The notes beneath the pieces are model-generated. The model was given only the letters and a program-made list of their open reading frames with translations, searched no databases and was not told the DNA's origin. This document shows positions 26,570-36,246 of a stretch of 64,000 nt of DNA, in pieces. This stretch comes from Prevotella sp. MA2016. GTDB lineage: Bacteria > Bacteroidota > Bacteroidia > Bacteroidales > Bacteroidaceae. The stretch lies in the NCBI RefSeq assembly GCF_000619825.1, contig NZ_JHUW01000007.1, forward strand, positions 124,001-188,000. Direction: 5' to 3'. A program made the position numbers and the translations under genes. Within the stretch, counting starts at the first letter, position 1. The number at the start of each line of letters is the position of its first letter.

Positions 26570-28786
26570 TTATCGGATGAACAACAGCTCTCTGTACTTT
26601 GGCAATGGCCAGAGAGCGTCATCTACTATCAGCTCAAGTTTGTCAATCTGATAACGAATCTCATCGAGCTTAGGCTCTACCTGATCGTGATAGGCAATGG
26701 CCTTCTCGCGTTCGCACTCTATCTTATTAGCCTTCTTACGGGCCTCTACGAGCTCCTCTACGCCCTTCTCAATAGCAAAGGTGCGCTCGGCAATCTCCTG
26801 GATAATCTTCTTGTTACGGGCCGAGAGCTTATCGGCAGTATCGATGGGGAATACCACAGCCATGTGGTTCAAGTTGCTGAGCAGCTCGCTCTGGTAACGT
26901 GTAGCCACTGGGATGATATGGTTCATCGAGATGTCGCCCAGCACACGGGCCTCAATCTGAATCTTCTTGGTGTAGGTCTCCCACTTCACCTCATTGCGAG
27001 CCTCTAGCTCCTTCTTGGTCATCACACCCAGGCTCTCAAACATCTGGATGCTGGCATCGTCGAGATAGCGCTCAAAGATCTTTGGACAGCTCTTCTCTAC
27101 ATCAAGACCACGCTTCTCAGCCTCTGCTACCCACTCATCGCTGTAGCCGTTGCCATCAAAGCGGATGGGCTTACAAGTCTTGATATCTTCACGCAGCACG
27201 TCGATGATGGCGTGATAGGTAGCGCTGTGCTCTGTGCCCTTCAGTTTCTCAGTATATGCTGGGATGAGGGCATCCACACGCTTCTTGAAGTCAACCAATG
27301 CCTCAGCAACAGCAGCATTCAGAGCAATCATAGCACTGGCGCAGTTGGCCTCGCTACCTACAGCACGGAACTCAAAGCGGTTGCCGGTGAAGGCGAATGG
27401 AGAAGTACGGTTGCGGTCGGTATTATCGATGAGCAGCTCAGGAATCTCAGGAATATCCATCTTCAAGCCCTGCTTACCAGCCATAGCCAGTACATCATCA
27501 ACATCAGCCTTCTCAATATGGTCGAGCAGTTCGCTTACCTGCTTACCAAGGAAGCTTGAAACGATGGCTGGGGGAGCCTCGTTGGCACCCAGACGGTGGG
27601 CGTTGGTTGCGCTCATGATAGAGGCCTTGAGCAGACCGTTGTGGCGATATACACCCATCAGTGTCTCAACGATGAAGGTGGCAAAGCGCAGGTTAGCCTC
27701 GGGGGTCTTACCAGGTGCATGCAGCAGCACACCATTGTCGGTACTCAAGCTCCAGTTGTTGTGCTTACCAGAGCCATTGATGCCAGCGAATGGCTTCTCA
27801 TGCAGCAGCACACGGAATCCGTGCTTACGGGCAATGCGCTTCATCACCGACATCAACAGCATATTATGATCGACAGCAAGGTTAGTTTCTTCAAAAATTG
27901 GTGCCAGCTCAAACTGGTTTGGTGCCACCTCGTTATGACGGGTTTTTACGGGGATACCCAGCTCCAGTGCCTCAAACTCCAGGTTCTTCATGAAAGCCTG
28001 AACACGCTCGGGGATTGCACCGAAGTAGTGGTCGTCCATCTGCTGGTTCTTAGCAGAATCATGACCCATCAGGGTGCGACCGGTGAGCAACAGGTCGGGA
28101 CGAGCTGCATAGAGACCCTCATCCACCAGGAAATACTCCTGCTCCCATCCGAGGTTAGAGGTTACTTTCTTCACTGTGGGATCGAAATAATGGCAAACAT
28201 CAGTAGCAGCAACGTTGACGGCATGCAGGGCACGCAGCAATGGTGCCTTGTAGTCGAGCGCCTCACCACTATAACTGATAAAGACAGTGGGGATACACAA
28301 TGTATCATCTATAATGAAAACTGGAGACGTGGGATCCCATGCAGAATAACCACGAGCCTCGAATGTAGAGCGGATGCCACCAGAAGGGAATGAAGAAGCA
28401 TCAGGTTCCTGCTGTACAAGCAACTTGCCAGTAAACTCCTCTACCATACCACCCTTGCCATCGTGCTCGATAAACGAGTCGTGCTTCTCGGCAGTACCTT
28501 CAGTAAGGGGCTGGAACCAGTGAGTGTAGTGAGTGACACCATTCTCGGTGGCCCACTGCTTCATACCGGCAGCCACAGCATCAGCTACGGTACGGTCCAG
28601 ACGGGCACCATTGTCGATCACATCGATCATCTTCTCGTACACGTCCTTAGGCAGATACTTGTACATTTTCTCACGATTGAAGACCTTCTTACCGAAATAC
28701 TCACAAGGTCTCTCACTTGGTACTTTTACGTCGAGTGGCTTTTTCTTGAAAGCCTCACCGACAACCTGAAATCTTAATGCTTCCAT
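26570..28786 (-). CDS. glnN: Glutamine synthetase type III
   Basis: This 738-residue enzyme makes glutamine from glutamate, ammonia and ATP. The length and the GSIII-specific N-terminus (MEALRFQVVGEAFKKKPLD) separate it from the 450-residue GlnA type. Active-site segments such as NQFELAPIFEE and GSGKHNNWSLSTDNG are visible, the second being a nucleotide-site signature. It follows dapF by 21 bp on the minus strand, so both are likely driven from the promoter and operator upstream of dapF. Confidence 0.97.
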   Translation of the reverse strand: MEALRFQVVGEAFKKKPLDVKVPSERPCEYFGKKVFNREKMYKYLPKDVYEKMIDVIDNGARLDRTVADAVAAGMKQWATENGVTHYTHWFQPLTEGTAEKHDSFIEHDGKGGMVEEFTGKLLVQQEPDASSFPSGGIRSTFEARGYSAWDPTSPVFIIDDTLCIPTVFISYSGEALDYKAPLLRALHAVNVAATDVCHYFDPTVKKVTSNLGWEQEYFLVDEGLYAARPDLLLTGRTLMGHDSAKNQQMDDHYFGAIPERVQAFMKNLEFEALELGIPVKTRHNEVAPNQFELAPIFEETNLAVDHNMLLMSVMKRIARKHGFRVLLHEKPFAGINGSGKHNNWSLSTDNGVLLHAPGKTPEANLRFATFIVETLMGVYRHNGLLKASIMSATNAHRLGANEAPPAIVSSFLGKQVSELLDHIEKADVDDVLAMAGKQGLKMDIPEIPELLIDNTDRNRTSPFAFTGNRFEFRAVGSEANCASAMIALNAAVAEALVDFKKRVDALIPAYTEKLKGTEHSATYHAIIDVLREDIKTCKPIRFDGNGYSDEWVAEAEKRGLDVEKSCPKIFERYLDDASIQMFESLGVMTKKELEARNEVKWETYTKKIQIEARVLGDISMNHIIPVATRYQSELLSNLNHMAVVFPIDTADKLSARNKKIIQEIAERTFAIEKGVEELVEARKKANKIECEREKAIAYHDQVEPKLDEIRYQIDKLELIVDDALWPLPKYRELLFIR

Positions 28787-28807
28787 AATTGCGTTGATTT
28801 AACTTAT

Positions 28808-29641
28808 TTAATGATCGTTTTCATATTCTATTTCTCCTTCGAACACGAATGTTGCAGGCCCCGTCATATAGACATGATTGTCGCTCTCACGCCACTCGAT
28901 GGTGAGCGTACCGCCATCCATCACAATCAGCGAAATGCGAGGTGCACGACCTGTCAACACGGCTGCCACAGCGGTGGCGCAAGCACCTGTACCACAAGCT
29001 TGGGTGATGCCACTTCCACGCTCCCACACACGGGTACGGATACTGCCATCGGCCTCCACGCGGGCAAACTCGATATTACAGCGCTGGGGAAAAGCGGGGT
29101 GATGCTCAAGCACATGCCCCCTTTCGCCTACCTGATCCACATCATCGGTAAAAATCACATAGTGGGGATTACCCATCGATACAAAAGTACCGTTTCCAGA
29201 GCAGCGCGTAGGGATAAACTGCGCATCGTTCTCCAATACGGGTTCGAGCATATCCACAGTAACCGAAGTTACCACCTTACCTTCTATATGTAGTTGCAGC
29301 GTTTTGATGCCAGAAAGTGTTTCGAGCTTAATCTCTGTCTTATCTGTCCACCCACACTCAAAGAGGTATTTTCCGATACATCGCGATGCATTGCCACACA
29401 TCATGGCCTCACTACCATCGGCATTAAAAATTCGCATCGAGAAGTCAGCATCAGGTGTCGAGGGGGTGCCAATCAGCACCAGACCGTCGGAGCCAATGCC
29501 CTTATGGCGATCGCTCCAGGCGATAGCAGCCCGAGCTGGGTCGCTGATAGGATACTCTATGGTATTAACATAGATGTAATCATTTCCAGCGCCATGCATC
29601 TTGGTGAAATGAATCTTTCTGCTTTGTTTATTGTTTGTCAT
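28808..29641 (-). CDS. dapF: Diaminopimelate epimerase
   Basis: This 277-residue enzyme converts LL- to meso-diaminopimelate for lysine and peptidoglycan. The catalytic cysteines are C82 in MMCGNASRC and C216 in TQACGTGA. The start motif [10 protein letters not shown] is at 13-22. It is first in a dapF-glnN operon with a nitrogen-type operator upstream, and its pathway partner dapL lies in the same cluster under the same kind of operator. Confidence 0.96.
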   Translation of the reverse strand: MTNNKQSRKIHFTKMHGAGNDYIYVNTIEYPISDPARAAIAWSDRHKGIGSDGLVLIGTPSTPDADFSMRIFNADGSEAMMCGNASRCIGKYLFECGWTDKTEIKLETLSGIKTLQLHIEGKVVTSVTVDMLEPVLENDAQFIPTRCSGNGTFVSMGNPHYVIFTDDVDQVGERGHVLEHHPAFPQRCNIEFARVEADGSIRTRVWERGSGITQACGTGACATAVAAVLTGRAPRISLIVMDGGTLTIEWRESDNHVYMTGPATFVFEGEIEYENDH

Positions 29642-29675
29642 ACCCTAAGCAATCCTAATGATTATTATTTGAGTG

Positions 29676-29683
29676 CAAAGTTA
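29676..29683 (-). promoter_or_regulatory. Promoter of dapF-glnN
   Basis: The minus strand reads TAACTTTG, with a TTTG -33 element 20 bp further upstream. It lies 34 bp before the dapF ATG. Confidence 0.75.
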
Positions 29684-29752
29684 ACACAAAATGCCATATA
29701 CCACAAAAACTATTAACGATTTGTTTGCAGAAATATATGCAAATTACCATTC

Positions 29753-29781
29753 TGTAAGCAAACAGCGTTATTTTACTTACA
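29753..29781 (-). promoter_or_regulatory. Putative nitrogen operator upstream of dapF-glnN
   Basis: The 29-bp site has the form TGTAAG-N17-CTTACA with AT-rich inner arms. Its near edge is 69 bp from the -7 element at 29676-29683. The same pattern and spacing recur at gltB, pyrG and dapL. A further half-site (TAAAAGCAAAATA) follows at 29795. Confidence 0.75.
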
Positions 29782-29827
29782 ATTTGTTATAGATTAAAAG
29801 CAAAATAGCCTATTTTGTAATAATCCG

Positions 29828-29861
29828 TAAAAAAAACTCGCAGATGGCTTACATCTGCGAG
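29828..29861 (-). terminator. Terminator of gltB-gltD
   Basis: A perfect 11-bp stem (29835-29845 with 29851-29861) is followed on the minus strand by eight Ts, 33 bp after the gltD stop. Confidence 0.9.
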
Positions 29862-29893
29862 TTTGAGTAGGCATAAAGATGGCAATAGTCCAC

Positions 29894-31249
29894 TTATGCT
29901 GATAAGAAAGCATGAACCTTTGCTGCTGTTTCGCGACCGCTGGCCAAGGCGCGCACCACAAGTGACGCGCCATTGGCCGCATCGCCACAAACAAACACAT
30001 TATTAGAATAACTAGGATGCTCAGGCTTGAGGAATCCCATAGCCAGCAAGCAAAGTTCGGCTTTAATTATCTCGGGTTTACCTTTCTCTACCATGATAGG
30101 ACGACCACCTTCGGGATTTGGTTTCCAGTCTATCTCCTGTACTTTCACGCCTGTCAGCTTTCCATCCTTACCCAAGAACTCAAGGGTGTTGATATTCCAG
30201 CGACGGGTGCAGCCTTCTTCGTGCGAAGAGGTGGTCTTAAGGGTACGTGGCCAGTTGGGCCAGGGGTTCTGAGGGTCGTCGGGACCTTCTACCGGACGGG
30301 GCATAATCTCAATCTGGGTAACGCTTTTGCAACCCTGACGGTGGGCTGTACCAATACAGTCAGAACCAGTGTCGCCACCACCAATCACGAGCACATCCTT
30401 GCCCTTGGCGCTGATGCGTTCATCCTTTGCAAACTCGATGCCTGCCAGCACACGGTTCTGCTGCGACAGCAGCTCGAGGGCGAAGTGCACACCTTTCAGT
30501 TCGCGACCAGGGGCCTTAAGATCGCGGGCGGTAGGCGTGCCGGAGGCGATTACGACAGCGTCGTAATCATTGAACATTGAACATTGAACATTGAACATTA
30601 TTTCTTGTCCATATTTAAACTCGATGCCTTCAGCCTCCAGCAGGGCGATGCGGCGGTCGATGACAGCCTTGTTGAGCTTGAAGTTGGGGATACCATAGCG
30701 CAGCAAGCCACCTGCAGCCTCGTTCTTCTCAAATACGGTCACCTCGTAGCCCATGTGGTTCAGGTCGTTGGCGGCAGCCAGTCCGGCAGGACCAGCACCA
30801 ATCACAGCCACCTTCTTACCATTACGCTTGATATCGGTGTTGGGCTGGATGACACCCTCCTGAAAGGCCATCTCGGTGATAGCACACTCATCTTCGCGGT
30901 TGGTGGTTGGCTCGTGGTTAAAACGGTTGAGTACACAAGCCTTCTCGCACAGTGCAGGACAGATACGACCAGTGAACTCTGGGAAGGGGTTTGTGCTGTT
31001 CAGCAGTCTATAAGCCAACTCCCAGTCGCCTTTATACAGGGCATCATTCCACTCGGGAGCTTTGTTGCCTAGTGGACAAGCCCAATGGCAGAAGGGCACG
31101 CCACAGTCCATGCAGCGTGAGGCCTGCAACTTACGTTCGCGCGTGTTGAGCGTCTGCTCCACCTCGCCAAAGTCGTGAATTCTATCATGAATGGGGCGGT
31201 AACCAGCCTCCTGACGATGTATCTCTAAAAATGCTTTTGGATTTCCCAT
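29894..31249 (-). CDS. gltD: Glutamate synthase (NADPH) small subunit
   Basis: This 451-residue flavoprotein feeds electrons from NADPH to GltB for glutamate synthesis. N-terminal cysteines (CMDCGVPFC and CPLGNKAP near 42-62) bind iron-sulfur clusters. GAGPAGLAAA near 152 binds FAD, and GGGDTGSD near 285 binds NADPH. Four ATTGAAC heptamers insert FNVQCSMFN in frame near residues 217-226, between two conserved core strands, which is unusual. It is the second gene of gltBD, separated from gltB by an octamer array. Confidence 0.95.
   Translation of the reverse strand: MGNPKAFLEIHRQEAGYRPIHDRIHDFGEVEQTLNTRERKLQASRCMDCGVPFCHWACPLGNKAPEWNDALYKGDWELAYRLLNSTNPFPEFTGRICPALCEKACVLNRFNHEPTTNREDECAITEMAFQEGVIQPNTDIKRNGKKVAVIGAGPAGLAAANDLNHMGYEVTVFEKNEAAGGLLRYGIPNFKLNKAVIDRRIALLEAEGIEFKYGQEIMFNVQCSMFNDYDAVVIASGTPTARDLKAPGRELKGVHFALELLSQQNRVLAGIEFAKDERISAKGKDVLVIGGGDTGSDCIGTAHRQGCKSVTQIEIMPRPVEGPDDPQNPWPNWPRTLKTTSSHEEGCTRRWNINTLEFLGKDGKLTGVKVQEIDWKPNPEGGRPIMVEKGKPEIIKAELCLLAMGFLKPEHPSYSNNVFVCGDAANGASLVVRALASGRETAAKVHAFLSA
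30569..30599 (-). repeat. Perfect heptamer array inside gltD (4 units)
   Basis: Four identical ATTGAAC units plus ATT are read in frame through the FAD/NADPH-binding region of GltD. Confidence 0.9.
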
Positions 31250-31290
31250 CTTATTTAAAATTTAAAAATTATAAAATTAAAAAATGTAAC

Positions 31291-31335
31291 AATTCATTTT
31301 TACATTATTTCATTTTTACATTTTTACATTATTCT
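31291..31335 (-). repeat. Octamer array between gltB and gltD (5 units)
   Basis: The plus-strand units ATTTTTAC, ATTATTTC, ATTTTTAC, ATTTTTAC and ATTATTCT include the gltB stop. Rotated and complemented, the unit is the same AATGTAAA found after the susD-like gene. Confidence 0.85.
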
Positions 31336-34300
31336 CAATAGTCTCGCTGGATATCGGCGATCTTTTCGTGCAGGCGCGCCATCTTCTCTTCTTCGAGCAC
31401 GCGTTTGTACTCGATAGGCACTACCTGTATAAAGTCCTCGATATAGCGATGCCAGTCATCAAGCATGCGTCCTGCAAGAGCTGAGCCCGTATGCAGGTAG
31501 TGCTGACGGATCAGTTCGAGCAGTTCTTTGCGCGATACTGAGTCCTCAACCAGCGAGAGCTCCACCATATCCATATTACAGAAGTAGTCGAAGGTGTGTT
31601 CAGGGTCATAGACATAGGCCACACCACCACTCATACCAGCAGCGAAGTTACGACCCGTCTTTCCTAATACTACCACACGACCGCCAGTCATATACTCACA
31701 GCAGTGGTCGCCAGCACCTTCTATCACAGCAATGGCACCAGAGTTGCGCACACCAAAGCGCTCACCCACCTTACCATTAATATAGAGTTCGCCACTAGTA
31801 GCACCATACAGACCGGTGTTACCAGCAATGATATTGTCTTCAGCCTTGAAGTCGTTACTACGACGAGCAGGAGGCAAGATAGAGATACGTCCACCCGAGA
31901 GACCCTTACCGAAATAGTCGTTGGTCTCACCTTCCAGACGGATATCAACACCCTTCACAGCAAAGGCACCGAAGCTCTGACCAGCCGATCCCTTGAACTT
32001 GATCTTGATAGTACCATCGGGCAGTCCCTCTTCACCATATTTCAGAGCAATTGCACCCGAGAGCATCGTACCTACAGCACGGTCGGTATTTTTTATAGCA
32101 TAGTCGAGCGTCACCTCTTCCTGGTCGTTGATAGCCTTTTGAGCGGCACGAATTATCTCCTCGTCCTTTACACCTGTTACCTTGGTGTAGGCACCGCGAT
32201 CCCAATAGAGGGCTTTGTCTGTCTCAGGCTTGTGCAACAAGCGTCCAAAGTCGATGGTCTTTTGCTTGTCGGTAGCATTAGCGGTATTCACCTCAATCAG
32301 TTCGGTATGTCCGATAATCTCCTTCAAACTCTTCACACCTATTTCGGCCAGGTATTCACGCACCTGCTGTGCCAAGAAGGTGAAATAGTTAACCACATAT
32401 TCAGCCCTACCCTCAAAATGCTTGCGCAACTCAGGGTTCTGGGTGGCCACACCCATCGGACAGGTATTGGTGTTACACTTTCGCATCATCACACAACCCA
32501 GCACGATCAGAGGCAGTGTACCAAACGAGAACTCGTCGGCACCCAGCATCGCCATGATAATCACATCTTTGGCGGTCTTCAACTGTCCGTCGGTCTGCAG
32601 GCGTACCTGGTTGCGCAGGCCGTTGATCACCAATGTCTGCTGGGTTTCTGCCAATCCTATCTCAGGCGAGATACCAGCGAAGCGCATGCTCGAAGCTGGA
32701 GAAGCGCCTGTACCACCTTCGGCACCACTGATAACAATTAGGTCGGCCTTAGCCTTAGCCACACCAGCGGCAATGGTACCCACGCCACTCTCAGCCACCA
32801 GTTTCACACTTACAGCAGCTGTGGGGTTAATATTCTTGAGGTCGAAGATAAGTTGTGCCAAATCTTCGATACTATAGATATCATGATGTGGTGGTGGCGA
32901 GATGAGCGAGATGCCAGGGATGGCATTACGCGTCTTGGCGATGATGTCGTTCACTTTGAAACCGGGCAACTGTCCACCTTCACCAGGTTTAGCACCCTGT
33001 GCCACCTTAATCTGTATTTCTTCAGCATTCACCAGGTATTCGGCAGTCACACCAAAACGTCCACTGGCTATCTGTTTGGTCTTACTTGAGAGGCTTACAC
33101 CATCTATTTTAGCATGGTAGCGGGCATTATCTTCACCACCCTCACCAGTGTTAGAGCGAGCACCCAACTTATTCATCGCTAAGGCCAATGCCTCGTGGGC
33201 TTCGATGCTCAATGCACCAAAACTCATAGCACCTGTCACAAAGTGCTTTACAATGCTTTCTACGCTCTCCACCTCGTCGATAGGTGTAGGCTCAGCGGCC
33301 TTCTTAAATCCGAAGAAGTCGCGGATAAAGATGGGCGATTCCTTCATCCCCGACGTTCCGTCGCCTACCCGTGGCCCTTCATCTACCAGCTGTGCCCATT
33401 TCTTAAATCCCTCATAGTCGCCCTTTCTGGTAGCCAACTGCAGCTTAGCGATGGTTTCTGGGTTCCAAGCATGCTTGATGCCGTCCTTGCGCCAAGCAAA
33501 CTGACCCTGGTTGGGCAGTTGAGTATTGAGTGATGAGTGTTGAGTGTCGCTAAGACGGATGGCATCGCGGGCAATCTCCTTCAGGCCCACTCCACCAATG
33601 GTGCTCACCTCGGTACCGAAGTAGCGGCGCAGCAGGTCTTCACTCAGTCCGATGCTCTCAAAGATCTTAGCGCCTCGGTAGCTGCGGATGGTAGAGATAC
33701 CCATCTTACTCATAATCTTCTTTAAGCCCTTATCCACTGCCTTGATATAATTCTTCTCAGCCGTTTCGTAGGCCTCCTGAATCTTACCACGCTTCACAAG
33801 GTCGTCGAGGATGGCAAAAGTCATATAGGGACACAATGCACTGGCACCATAGCCCAACAGCAGGGCAGCATGCATTGTCTCACGAATCTCACCACTCTCC
33901 ACGATAAGAGCTGTCTGCACACGCTTACCCACACTAATCAGGTAGTGGTGAACAGCACTAACAGCCAACAGCGATGGGATAGCGGCATGCGCCTCGTCCA
34001 GGTCGCGATCGCTCAGAATAATATAGTTCACGCCCTCATCTACGCTGGCTTCGGCCTGGTGGCACAGATTGTCCAGTGCCTGGCGCAAGCCTTCCTCACC
34101 CTTGGCCTTCTCAAAAAGGATGGGCAGTTTCTTGGTATTAAAACCTTTATAGCGGATGTTACACAATATATCAAGCTGTGTATTGGTCAAAACAGGCTGC
34201 GGCAGGCGCACCATCTTACAGTTAGAGGCATCGGGGGTGAGGATGTTTGTTCCCACAGCTCCGATATACTCTGTAAGACTCATCACCAGCTCCTCACGTA

Positions 34301-35855
34301 TAGGGTCGATAGCGGGGTTGGTGACCTGTGCAAACTGCTGACGGAAATAGTTGAAGAACACCTGTGGACGGTCTGAGATCACAGCCAATGGTGTGTCGTT
34401 ACCCATGGCAGCCACAGGCTCTTGTCCTGCAGTAGCCATCGGAATGATGGTCTTGTCGATATCCTCCTGTCCATATCCAAACTGCACTAACTTGCGCTGC
34501 AGGTCAGCCACGCCGTTATCAACCTTACGACCACTCTTCAACTTCTCCAACTGGACACGGTTCTCCGAGAGCCACTCGCGATAAGGATGTGCTTTAGCCA
34601 ACTGCTCCTTAATCTCGCCATCGTAATATATCTTTCCTTCTTGGGTATCAATCAGCAATATCTTTCCAGGCTGAAGGCGACCTTTCGAAACCACATCACC
34701 AGGTTCAAAGTCCATCACGCCAACCTCAGAAGCTACTACCATCATACCTTGCTTGGTGATGGTATAGCGACTGGGGCGCAGACCGTTACGATCGAGCATA
34801 CCACCTGCGTAGCGACCATCGCTGAACAACAGGGCTGCCGGACCGTCCCACGGTTCCATCAGGATAGAGTGATATTCGTAGAAGGCTTTCAAATCTTCGC
34901 TAATAGGATTCTTGTCATTAAAGCTCTCAGGCACCAGGATAGCCATAGCCTGTGGCAACGAGAGTCCGCTCATCATCAGGAACTCGAACACGTTGTCAAG
35001 ACTGGCCGAATCGCTCATGCCATCCTGAACAATCGGACGCAGGTCCTTGATATCGCCCAGCGCCTCACTGCTCAGCACACTCTCTCTTGCCTTCATCCAT
35101 CCTCTGTTTCCACGAATAGTATTAATCTCACCATTGTGGGCCAGCAGTCGGAAAGGCTGTGCCAGCTTCCATTTGGGGAAAGTATTGGTTGAGAAGCGTG
35201 AGTGAACCAAGGCCAGTCCGCTTGTAAAATAGTCGTTCGATAGGTCGGGGAAATAGCGTCGCAGCTGTCCGCTGGTCAGCATGCCCTTGTAGATAATATT
35301 CTTGCTTGAGAGCGAGCACAGATAGAAATCGTCGTTGGCAACACGATTCTCAATGCGCTTGCGTACCTTATATAATATACGTTCGAAAACGGGCACATGA
35401 TCCTCGGATACGCCCGTTACAAAAATCTGCTTGATATCGGGTTCCACCTCACGGGCAGCCACACCCAGCACCTCAGGATTGGTGGGCACCGTGCGCAGAT
35501 GCATCAGCTGCAAGCCCTCACGCTCAATCTCCTCAATCATCACACTCAGTATCTGCTGCTGAGCCAGTTCTGACTTAGGAAGAAAAACCAGACCTGTGCC
35601 GTACTTACCTTTTTCAGGCACGGGAATACCTTGAAGCAATATAAACTCGTGGGGTATCTGTACCATGATACCCGCACCATCACCGGTCTTATCGCGTGTC
35701 TCAGCACCACGGTGTTCCATATTCTCAAGCACTTTCAGTGCATTGTCAACCAGATCATGACTTTTACCACCGTGGATATTTACCACCATACCCACACCGC
35801 AAGCATCATGCTCGTAGCTGTTCCGATAGAGTCCTTGTTGATTACTTTTTGTCAT
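31335..35855 (-). CDS. gltB: Glutamate synthase large subunit
   Basis: This 1506-residue enzyme moves the glutamine amide to 2-oxoglutarate. The N-terminal class II amidotransferase domain has its catalytic Cys in HDACGVG near residue 19, after a short propeptide. The central and FMN-binding synthase domain holds GEGGEDNARYH, PSPPHHDIYSIEDL-like SPPPHHDIYSIEDL, and the Fe-S cysteines in CVMMRKCNTNTCPMGVA. The C-terminal beta-helix domain is complete. A heptamer array (33519-33546) inserts SDTQHSSLNTQL near residue 770. It is the first gene of gltBD and has an operator 70 bp above its promoter. Confidence 0.97.
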   Translation of the reverse strand: MTKSNQQGLYRNSYEHDACGVGMVVNIHGGKSHDLVDNALKVLENMEHRGAETRDKTGDGAGIMVQIPHEFILLQGIPVPEKGKYGTGLVFLPKSELAQQQILSVMIEEIEREGLQLMHLRTVPTNPEVLGVAAREVEPDIKQIFVTGVSEDHVPVFERILYKVRKRIENRVANDDFYLCSLSSKNIIYKGMLTSGQLRRYFPDLSNDYFTSGLALVHSRFSTNTFPKWKLAQPFRLLAHNGEINTIRGNRGWMKARESVLSSEALGDIKDLRPIVQDGMSDSASLDNVFEFLMMSGLSLPQAMAILVPESFNDKNPISEDLKAFYEYHSILMEPWDGPAALLFSDGRYAGGMLDRNGLRPSRYTITKQGMMVVASEVGVMDFEPGDVVSKGRLQPGKILLIDTQEGKIYYDGEIKEQLAKAHPYREWLSENRVQLEKLKSGRKVDNGVADLQRKLVQFGYGQEDIDKTIIPMATAGQEPVAAMGNDTPLAVISDRPQVFFNYFRQQFAQVTNPAIDPIREELVMSLTEYIGAVGTNILTPDASNCKMVRLPQPVLTNTQLDILCNIRYKGFNTKKLPILFEKAKGEEGLRQALDNLCHQAEASVDEGVNYIILSDRDLDEAHAAIPSLLAVSAVHHYLISVGKRVQTALIVESGEIRETMHAALLLGYGASALCPYMTFAILDDLVKRGKIQEAYETAEKNYIKAVDKGLKKIMSKMGISTIRSYRGAKIFESIGLSEDLLRRYFGTEVSTIGGVGLKEIARDAIRLSDTQHSSLNTQLPNQGQFAWRKDGIKHAWNPETIAKLQLATRKGDYEGFKKWAQLVDEGPRVGDGTSGMKESPIFIRDFFGFKKAAEPTPIDEVESVESIVKHFVTGAMSFGALSIEAHEALALAMNKLGARSNTGEGGEDNARYHAKIDGVSLSSKTKQIASGRFGVTAEYLVNAEEIQIKVAQGAKPGEGGQLPGFKVNDIIAKTRNAIPGISLISPPPHHDIYSIEDLAQLIFDLKNINPTAAVSVKLVAESGVGTIAAGVAKAKADLIVISGAEGGTGASPASSMRFAGISPEIGLAETQQTLVINGLRNQVRLQTDGQLKTAKDVIIMAMLGADEFSFGTLPLIVLGCVMMRKCNTNTCPMGVATQNPELRKHFEGRAEYVVNYFTFLAQQVREYLAEIGVKSLKEIIGHTELIEVNTANATDKQKTIDFGRLLHKPETDKALYWDRGAYTKVTGVKDEEIIRAAQKAINDQEEVTLDYAIKNTDRAVGTMLSGAIALKYGEEGLPDGTIKIKFKGSAGQSFGAFAVKGVDIRLEGETNDYFGKGLSGGRISILPPARRSNDFKAEDNIIAGNTGLYGATSGELYINGKVGERFGVRNSGAIAVIEGAGDHCCEYMTGGRVVVLGKTGRNFAAGMSGGVAYVYDPEHTFDYFCNMDMVELSLVEDSVSRKELLELIRQHYLHTGSALAGRMLDDWHRYIEDFIQVVPIEYKRVLEEEKMARLHEKIADIQRDY
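33519..33546 (-). repeat. Heptamer array inside gltB (4 units)
   Basis: The plus-strand units TTGAGTA, TTGAGTG, ATGAGTG and TTGAGTG are read in frame as part of GltB between conserved domains. Confidence 0.85.
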
Positions 35856-35896
35856 ATTATCCTTTATTATTCTAACAGTTTGTCTGATTTCGGATG

Positions 35897-35904
35897 CAAA
35901 GGTA
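35897..35904 (-). promoter_or_regulatory. gltB promoter -7 element
   Basis: The minus strand reads TACCTTTG, 41 bp before the gltB ATG. No good -33 element is seen, as expected for an activator-dependent promoter. Confidence 0.7.
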
Positions 35905-35974
35905 TGACGTTTTGATATTAAACCGACTTATATTACTAACATTTTTATCTTCGTTTTTATCAAAAATAACAATC

Positions 35975-36003
35975 TGTAAGCAATAACTCGCGTTTTGCTT
36001 ACA
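35975..36003 (-). promoter_or_regulatory. Putative nitrogen operator upstream of gltB
   Basis: TGTAAG-N17-CTTACA is the best copy: the perfect arms extend to 14 bp (35970-35983 with 35995-36008) around an 11-nt centre. It lies 70 bp from the gltB -7 element. As RNA it could also fold as a terminator for the 26-codon gene, but the conserved spacing at other loci favours an operator. Confidence 0.78.
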
Positions 36004-36031
36004 GATTGAAATCAGATTTTACTTAAATTAA

Positions 36032-36112
36032 TTACTTTTGAATTTTAATGATATCTGAAACCAGCTCATTGAGAGCCACAATCAGAACGGTTACAAAAAA
36101 TAAACTTGCCAT
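36032..36112 (-). CDS. 26-residue hydrophobic peptide
   Basis: The ATG at 36110-36112 opens 26 codons. The product is one hydrophobic helix (MASLFFVTVLIVALNEL) with a short polar tail (SDIIKIQK), which suggests a small inner-membrane peptide. An A/G-rich leader precedes the ATG, and a near-consensus -7 element (TTACTTTG, 36159-36166) lies 46 bp upstream. It sits between the WYL regulator and the gltB operator, in the same direction as gltB. The family is not recognised, and it could be a chance frame. Confidence 0.5.
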   Translation of the reverse strand: MASLFFVTVLIVALNELVSDIIKIQK

Positions 36113-36158
36113 AATCTTTTTCTTTTTTTATTAGTTATTTATGATTTGATTTTGACTG

Positions 36159-36166
36159 CAAAGTAA
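36159..36166 (-). promoter_or_regulatory. Possible promoter of the 26-residue peptide gene
   Basis: The minus strand reads TTACTTTG, one mismatch from TAnnTTTG, directly after the hairpin that ends the WYL gene. Confidence 0.35.
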
Positions 36167-36204
36167 ATGAGGTGGTGTCCCATAAGTCAGGACACCACCT
36201 CATT
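36166..36204 (-). terminator. 15-bp hairpin after the WYL regulator gene
   Basis: Perfect 15-bp arms (36166-36180 with 36190-36204) surround a 9-nt loop. The T tract is short (ATTTA), so it may be a weak terminator or an RNA-stabilising hairpin. Confidence 0.6.
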
Positions 36205-36246
36205 GGTTAAACAAAATTAAGATTATAGTTGCGAATTTAACAGCTC

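Noticed and set aside
31704..32741. Long plus-strand open frame (345 codons) opposite gltB
   Set aside because: It mirrors the conserved GltB synthase domain; its composition is that of a complementary-strand shadow.
35970..36008. Inverted repeat upstream of gltB as only a terminator
   Set aside because: It could fold as one, but sites with the same arms, length and promoter distance occur where no transcript ends, and most lack a T tract.
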